A stretch of DNA of 64,000 nt from Odobenus rosmarus divergens. Taxonomy: Eukaryota > Chordata > Mammalia > Carnivora > Odobenidae. The stretch spans positions 5,621,195 to 5,685,194 of the forward strand of contig NW_004450267.1 of the NCBI RefSeq assembly GCF_000321225.1, given 5' to 3'. Made by a program: the position numbers and the translations under genes. The notes under the pieces were generated by a model. That model searched no databases, was not told the DNA's origin, and saw only the letters and a program-made list of their open reading frames with translations. Shown in pieces: positions 59,921-64,000 of the stretch; position 1 is the first letter of the stretch, and each line of letters begins with the position of its first letter.

Positions 59921-60299
59921 CAGATTCTGCTGTTCATTGTCCATGTCGGGCTCAGAAAGAACCTAGTTAGGGGGGTCAGAAACACTGTGTCTGTGAGGAA
60001 TTACGGCTAAAACAACCAAGCAACCACTAAATCACAGTAGTTACTACAATTTTGCTTTCTTGCTTCAGTTCCTTCTTCCCCGAGTCAAAGACTGGCCAAC
60101 CTGTGTTTTGAGGGAACTGAGGTATCGAAAAAGCCACTGGCATCATTAGAGCTTCTTCAAGTATCTCCTTCCTTTTCCTCATTAGTAAATGGAGCCACCT
60201 CCTTTGAGCTGATCACAAACATTTAGGTCAATCACACTGTGGAAAAAAATTAAGAATCTGCCCTTCACAGTTGGCTCCTAGGCAAGAACTTTATCTTTC

Positions 60300-62480
60300 C
60301 TTTCCAACTATACCCACTGAAGTCACACCACAAACAATGCCTATCAACTAGGCATTTCTTCACCATGGATACCATCACAGGTCATTTGACTGAACTTCTG
60401 CCAGCATCTATGTAGCAGCACCAAGATTACCCTGGTGAAAACCCCAGAAGCTCCAGAACCTAGCCAAGAAGTGTCAAGATCCAGCTTCCACCAGATGCTC
60501 ACAAGCACAGCTCCAACTTTGTTTTCCCCACCCCTTCCTTTCCTCAGAAGTTCGATCTCCAGCCTCCACCATTTGGTTTTGGAGCTCATCTCTCCCTGGC
60601 TCCCATCTGAGGCAGACACACCCTCCTAGCCTAGGGTTGCCCTCAGGAGTTTGACTACCTTCTGCTGCGGTGGTGGTCATACCTCCCAGGCTGCAGCCAT
60701 TGTATTGGCCTCCTCCTGGCCCTGGGACCACTGTGACAGTGACAGGAGAAACAGGTGCAACCTCACACTCTCTCCAAACCTTAGCTGAAGGAACCAAAGA
60801 CCAGGGGATGGGGACACATGAATTTATTTATTCAACAGATATCTACGAAGTGATCCCTGTATGCCAGCCACCATTCTAAGTGCTGAAGATATCACAAGAT
60901 CAGTAATCCTAAGGACATTCTGAGTTAGTGGCTTTCCTCATCTTGAATTCTAGGAACAATGGAGGAAAAATACCCAACAGACACAATACTAGTCACAGTT
61001 CCTGTTTCCTCTAAGATGAAAGTAGAAACACAAACCATAGCTACCACCTCCATTGTCACCTGTCACAGTCCCTACAGCCATGGCTCCAACAGCCATTGTA
61101 TTTATCATCTCGCACCAACATGAGGTCCCTAAGGGGCAGCTCTGGGAGCTTGCCGGCTCCCAAACCCTGACCACAGAGGGGCAGAAGCCTGAAATCACCC
61201 ACAGCCCAGGAACTGCTCAGAAATCTCATTCTTTGGTCACCAAGAATTTCTGAGGGAACAGCAGTCTTCAATCCTGAGAAGCACAGACCCAGCTGTGTGT
61301 GAACAACAGTTTCCATGACCTAGTTCTTCTTCTGTGAGCGGGGCTGAGGCAGCACCCAAAACCTAGTTACTACCATGAGGATGAGAGCTGTGCCAATTCT
61401 GAGGCTGACACACACACAGATGGCCCTTGGGCCCTCCCAAATAGGGAGGCAAGACAGGTAGTCCTGCCTCCCTCTGCCAAACTCTTTATACCTTTCAGGG
61501 CACCTGCTGCCTATCCATGAGTCCATTTCCTCACAGTGCTTCCTTAGCTCTCTACTGACCCAGGCACAGCCTGGCAAAGGGCCCCACCAATCAGGAAACA
61601 GCAGAAAAGTGAAACTTTGTGGGTGATATGGCTTATGGCTTCCTGACCTTTAATTCCAGAAATAACTCAAGACAAACAGACCAGGCACTAAGAATAAACC
61701 TCTGTCCACAATGCACACACGTAAGACATAGGCTCTGTTTCTCTTTAAGGAGTGATTCACCACGCTGTGGGAATGTTATCTCCCACCAGCATCACCACTG
61801 CGGCCAGCACTCCTTCAGCTGAGTCAACAACACACCCACCACCTCCTCATACCTGTGGAGTTACCAGAGGGCCACAAAAGAGAAACGATGCCTATCAACA
61901 CCATCAACCTCTGCCATCCCTGTAGCCCCCAGAGGACTCAGACAAGTGTTAGATACCTCCTACCAGATCCAACTTAATAACTGCCTTGACGAGAGCTCTC
62001 TCACTGCAGGGGTAGCCAAGAAACCCATAGAAGGTTCCAGGTCTCTGAGGGGGGAATGCCCCTGGTGCCCTCACTGGCCCTTGATGCAGGCTCCTCCCCT
62101 GAGAAAACTTCTTTCAAACTATCCATTTTAGACAATATCATACTTGTGTCTTCGGACAGTCTTGCCACCCCAAGGGGTCAACAACAATTTTAACTCACTG
62201 ACATCATCACAGAAAAGGAGACACCAGGAAAATTGGCAGAAATAACCTGGTGTCACATCATTTGCCCCTGAAAATGTGCTGAACTGCTCCCAGGGCTCAG
62301 AACACTCAGCTTGTGGCCGACTAAGAACTCAGGGAAAGTTAATCACCTTTTCTCCATCCCTTACTTCAGCTCTCCAGAGGAAGTGTTAGAAGAGCCCAAA
62401 CTGTGGAGAAGCTGTGCCCTCAGTGACAGTCCCACAGCTGAACAACACTCACAATTTCCAAGCCTTGACTCTTACCCGTG
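60300..62480 (+). pseudogene. Possible decayed mucin-like (Ser/Thr/Pro-rich) sequence in MUC4 intron 1
   Basis: Several broken + strand frames read like apomucin. Position 60435 onward gives MKTPEAPEPSQEVSRSSFHQ and then TSTAPT; about 60725 gives TTVTVTGETGATSHSLQ; 60959 onward gives PTDTILVTVPVSS and then ETQTIATTSIVT, after which a frame change leads into SPVTVPTAMAPTAIV (61053) and later SQTLTTEGQKPEITHSPG; about 61779 gives SPTSITTAASTPSAESTTHP. Stops and frame changes interrupt them, and no exon borders are evident. Short internal repeats exist: cagccattgtatt occurs near 60694 and 61090, and a 17-mer around atgcctatcaac occurs near 60334 and 61885. An L2 piece (about 60824-60930) splits it. 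It may be a remnant of a mucin exon or gene, or just an ACC/CAC-rich old repeat. Confidence 0.3.
60824..60930 (+). repeat. L2 fragment inside the mucin-like block
   Basis: ttattcaacagatatctacg, then ctgtatgccagccaccattc and taagtgctgaagatatcac resemble the L2 'cattcaacaaatattt...gtgccaggcactgttcta' segment. Confidence 0.55.
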
Positions 62481-62489
62481 AGCCCCCAC

Positions 62490-62640
62490 CCTGTCACTTA
62501 CAAGGCATGTAGTGTTGGGCCAGTCACTCAGCCTCTCCAAATATCAGTTTCGTCATCTGTGAAATGGGGGTACTGTTAACTAAAAGAAGCTATAAAGCCC
62601 TATACAAATATGCAGTATCAACATTTTTATTATTTATAGT
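62490..62640 (+). repeat. MIR, plus
   Basis: ttgggccagtcactcagcct, then cgtcatctgtgaaatggggg and agctataaagccctatac. Confidence 0.6.
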
Positions 62641-63149
62641 CAAAATGTACCTAGTGAGAGATGTACAAAAGAAATCCCTATTCCCAACTATATGGATCAA
62701 TTAACCACAGGTCAGTTGACATTCAAGAACTCAAAGAGGAGAAAATGTCTCTGACAGAAACATCTTGGTAATGGGCATTCCTTACAGAAACCACTCTGCA
62801 GTATAGACAGACCTACGGACAAGACTACTGAACACTCTTCTCAACCGCAGGATCATCCAGAACCAAGTGGCCTCCCTCTAAGGACACATGCTTCAGGATC
62901 CTGATTTCCTTACCACAGTAGTGAGAGGATGACAGGAACAATTCCAGTCACCAGCCTCCATGACCCTGATAAGACAACTAGACCCATGCCCTCAGGATCC
63001 AAGCAGCTGCCTTCTAGGGAGGGCAATACAGGCATTCTCTCAAAGATCCCTGCTAAGGAGTTGGTGAGAGACTCTTCTTTGCGGTTCCCATAGCTGAAGA
63101 TCAAGCCAGCAGTGGGGCAAGGTGGGGAGTAGAGCAATCAGGAGGAGCA
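62641..63149. other. Unassigned intron stretch
   Basis: I see no repeat family, exon or motif that I can name here. Confidence 0.4.
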
Positions 63150-63745
63150 GTTAGAGGCTGCTGCATTGGTCAGAGTAATGAGTGTAACACAGCAGAGTGA
63201 ACCTAGAGACCATGATGGGAGCGATAATTTGGAGGAATAATAGTTGGTGCCAAATTGTGATGTTGGGGACAAGGAAGACAAAAGAATCAAAGATGACTCA
63301 GGGGGTTTCTGTCCTGAGTACCTGGGGGACTGATGTTACTATTAACATAGGAAGATAGAAAAGCAGTCTGAGGAAAAGTTTGGCTTGGACATGTTGCATT
63401 TGACATGACAGCCAGGGAATCACTGAAAGGTGAGTCTGGAAAAATGGGTGCGAAGCCAGGGTAGAGTTATAGATTTGTAAGGTGTCAAAGTAGTTGTAGT
63501 CTAGTCAGAAAGAAAGTATAGAAAGAAAGGGAAATATTGGAGATGACACCTAGAAGACTGACTTCATCTGGAAGCTGAGAAGAGAAGAGAAATGGCCCAG
63601 GGAGCAGAAGGAATGGGGAGCATATTGGATGAGCAGAATCATTCAGTTTAAGGAGGGCAATGCTGTGCAGATATTAAGGGGACACTGGCTGAGGAGAATC
63701 TTGATGTGGATGCTCAATAAATACTTGTTGACCGGATGCATGGAT
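63150..63745 (+). mobile_element. L2 LINE relic
   Basis: ggctgctgcattggtcagag, aatcaaagatgactcagggg, tggcttggacatgttgcatt and gtgtcaaagtagttgtagtc follow the L2 order after the part seen at 58655-59700. Confidence 0.6.
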
Positions 63746-64000
63746 GGCTCCAGATTTCACAGAGACTAACAGGAACTGAAGAGAATTGGTTTTGGTGATT
63801 AGGAAGGAGGGTTTTTTTGGTAACTTTTCAGGAAAGTGTTTTTGGTGAGGTGACTGGGGTGGAGAGTATAGACCTGACTTTTCTCGTGGGTGAAACAAAA
63901 GATAGGGGATAAGAAGAACACAAGATGGATGAAAGACTTATTTTAGGTCAAGAAAGACTTAAACACATTTGTTAGCAGAAGGGAAGGAAACTCTCAGACA

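Larger units (their letters stand above)
54704..64000 (+). other. MUC4: MUC4 intron 1 (runs off the window)
   Basis: The intron starts at the exon 1 donor and has no further in-frame mucin exon with proper splice sites before 64000. It holds a purine-rich tract (54740-55260), one SINE, L2 and MIR relics, and the mucin-like decayed block at about 60300-62480. About 55260-57270 and 57700-58650 show nothing I recognise. Confidence 0.75.

Noticed and set aside
1..64000. CRISPR arrays, operons, phage or toxin-antitoxin-type systems
   Set aside because: Introns, SINEs, L1 and two mammalian genes show this to be a vertebrate locus; no regular spaced repeats were seen.

Overview
This is mammalian nuclear DNA. 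About twenty copies of a tRNA-Lys-derived carnivore SINE (Can-SINE/SINEC, with its GGCGCCTGGGTGGCTCAG head) are scattered through it, alongside carnivore-type L1 ends and older MIR, L2, MaLR and hAT relics. The SINE body with the 'gacacagcgagagagggaac' type tail suggests a caniform carnivoran, probably arctoid (bear, pinniped or musteloid). That species guess is inference. Gene order (TNK2 followed by MUC4 in the same orientation) is that of the mammalian 3q29-type MUC4-TNK2-TFRC locus.

Layout. Positions 1-8225 hold the 3' end of TNK2 (ACK1, activated CDC42 kinase) on the + strand: six coding exons from the SH3 domain to the stop codon, then the 3' UTR with two poly(A) signals. Positions 8225-54600 are intergenic, and I can support no protein-coding gene there. 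It is a dense mosaic of SINEs, L1/L2/MIR relics, three LTRs, two DNA-transposon fossils and microsatellites. Positions 54622-54703 are exon 1 of MUC4 (+ strand), which encodes the signal peptide and ends at a clean GTAAGT donor. The rest of the window (54704-64000) is MUC4 intron 1; the large mucin exon 2 is not reached.

TNK2 and MUC4 do not share an operon or a pathway visible here; they are simply neighbours. The TNK2 part carries the regulatory tail of the kinase: SH3, CDC42-binding, clathrin-binding, PPAY, a MIG6-like EGFR-binding segment, and UBA. The MUC4 part carries only the secretion signal.

Most interesting points: (1) about 60.3-62.5 kb, inside MUC4 intron 1, a stretch repeatedly reads on the + strand as broken Ser/Thr/Pro-rich, mucin-like peptides and contains short internal duplications, so it may be a decayed mucin exon or gene; (2) the TNK2 stop codon sits inside a tandem splice donor (two GTGAG sites 4 nt apart), so donor choice could either keep the stop or open an extra C-terminus of about 102 residues; (3) a solo LTR with its own poly(A) signal lies about 2.2 kb upstream of MUC4 exon 1; (4) a 165-bp (TTTC)n microsatellite shares target-site duplications with an old SINE and so grew from its tail. 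I found no CRISPR, operon, phage or other prokaryotic-type system; the sequence gives no reason to expect one.
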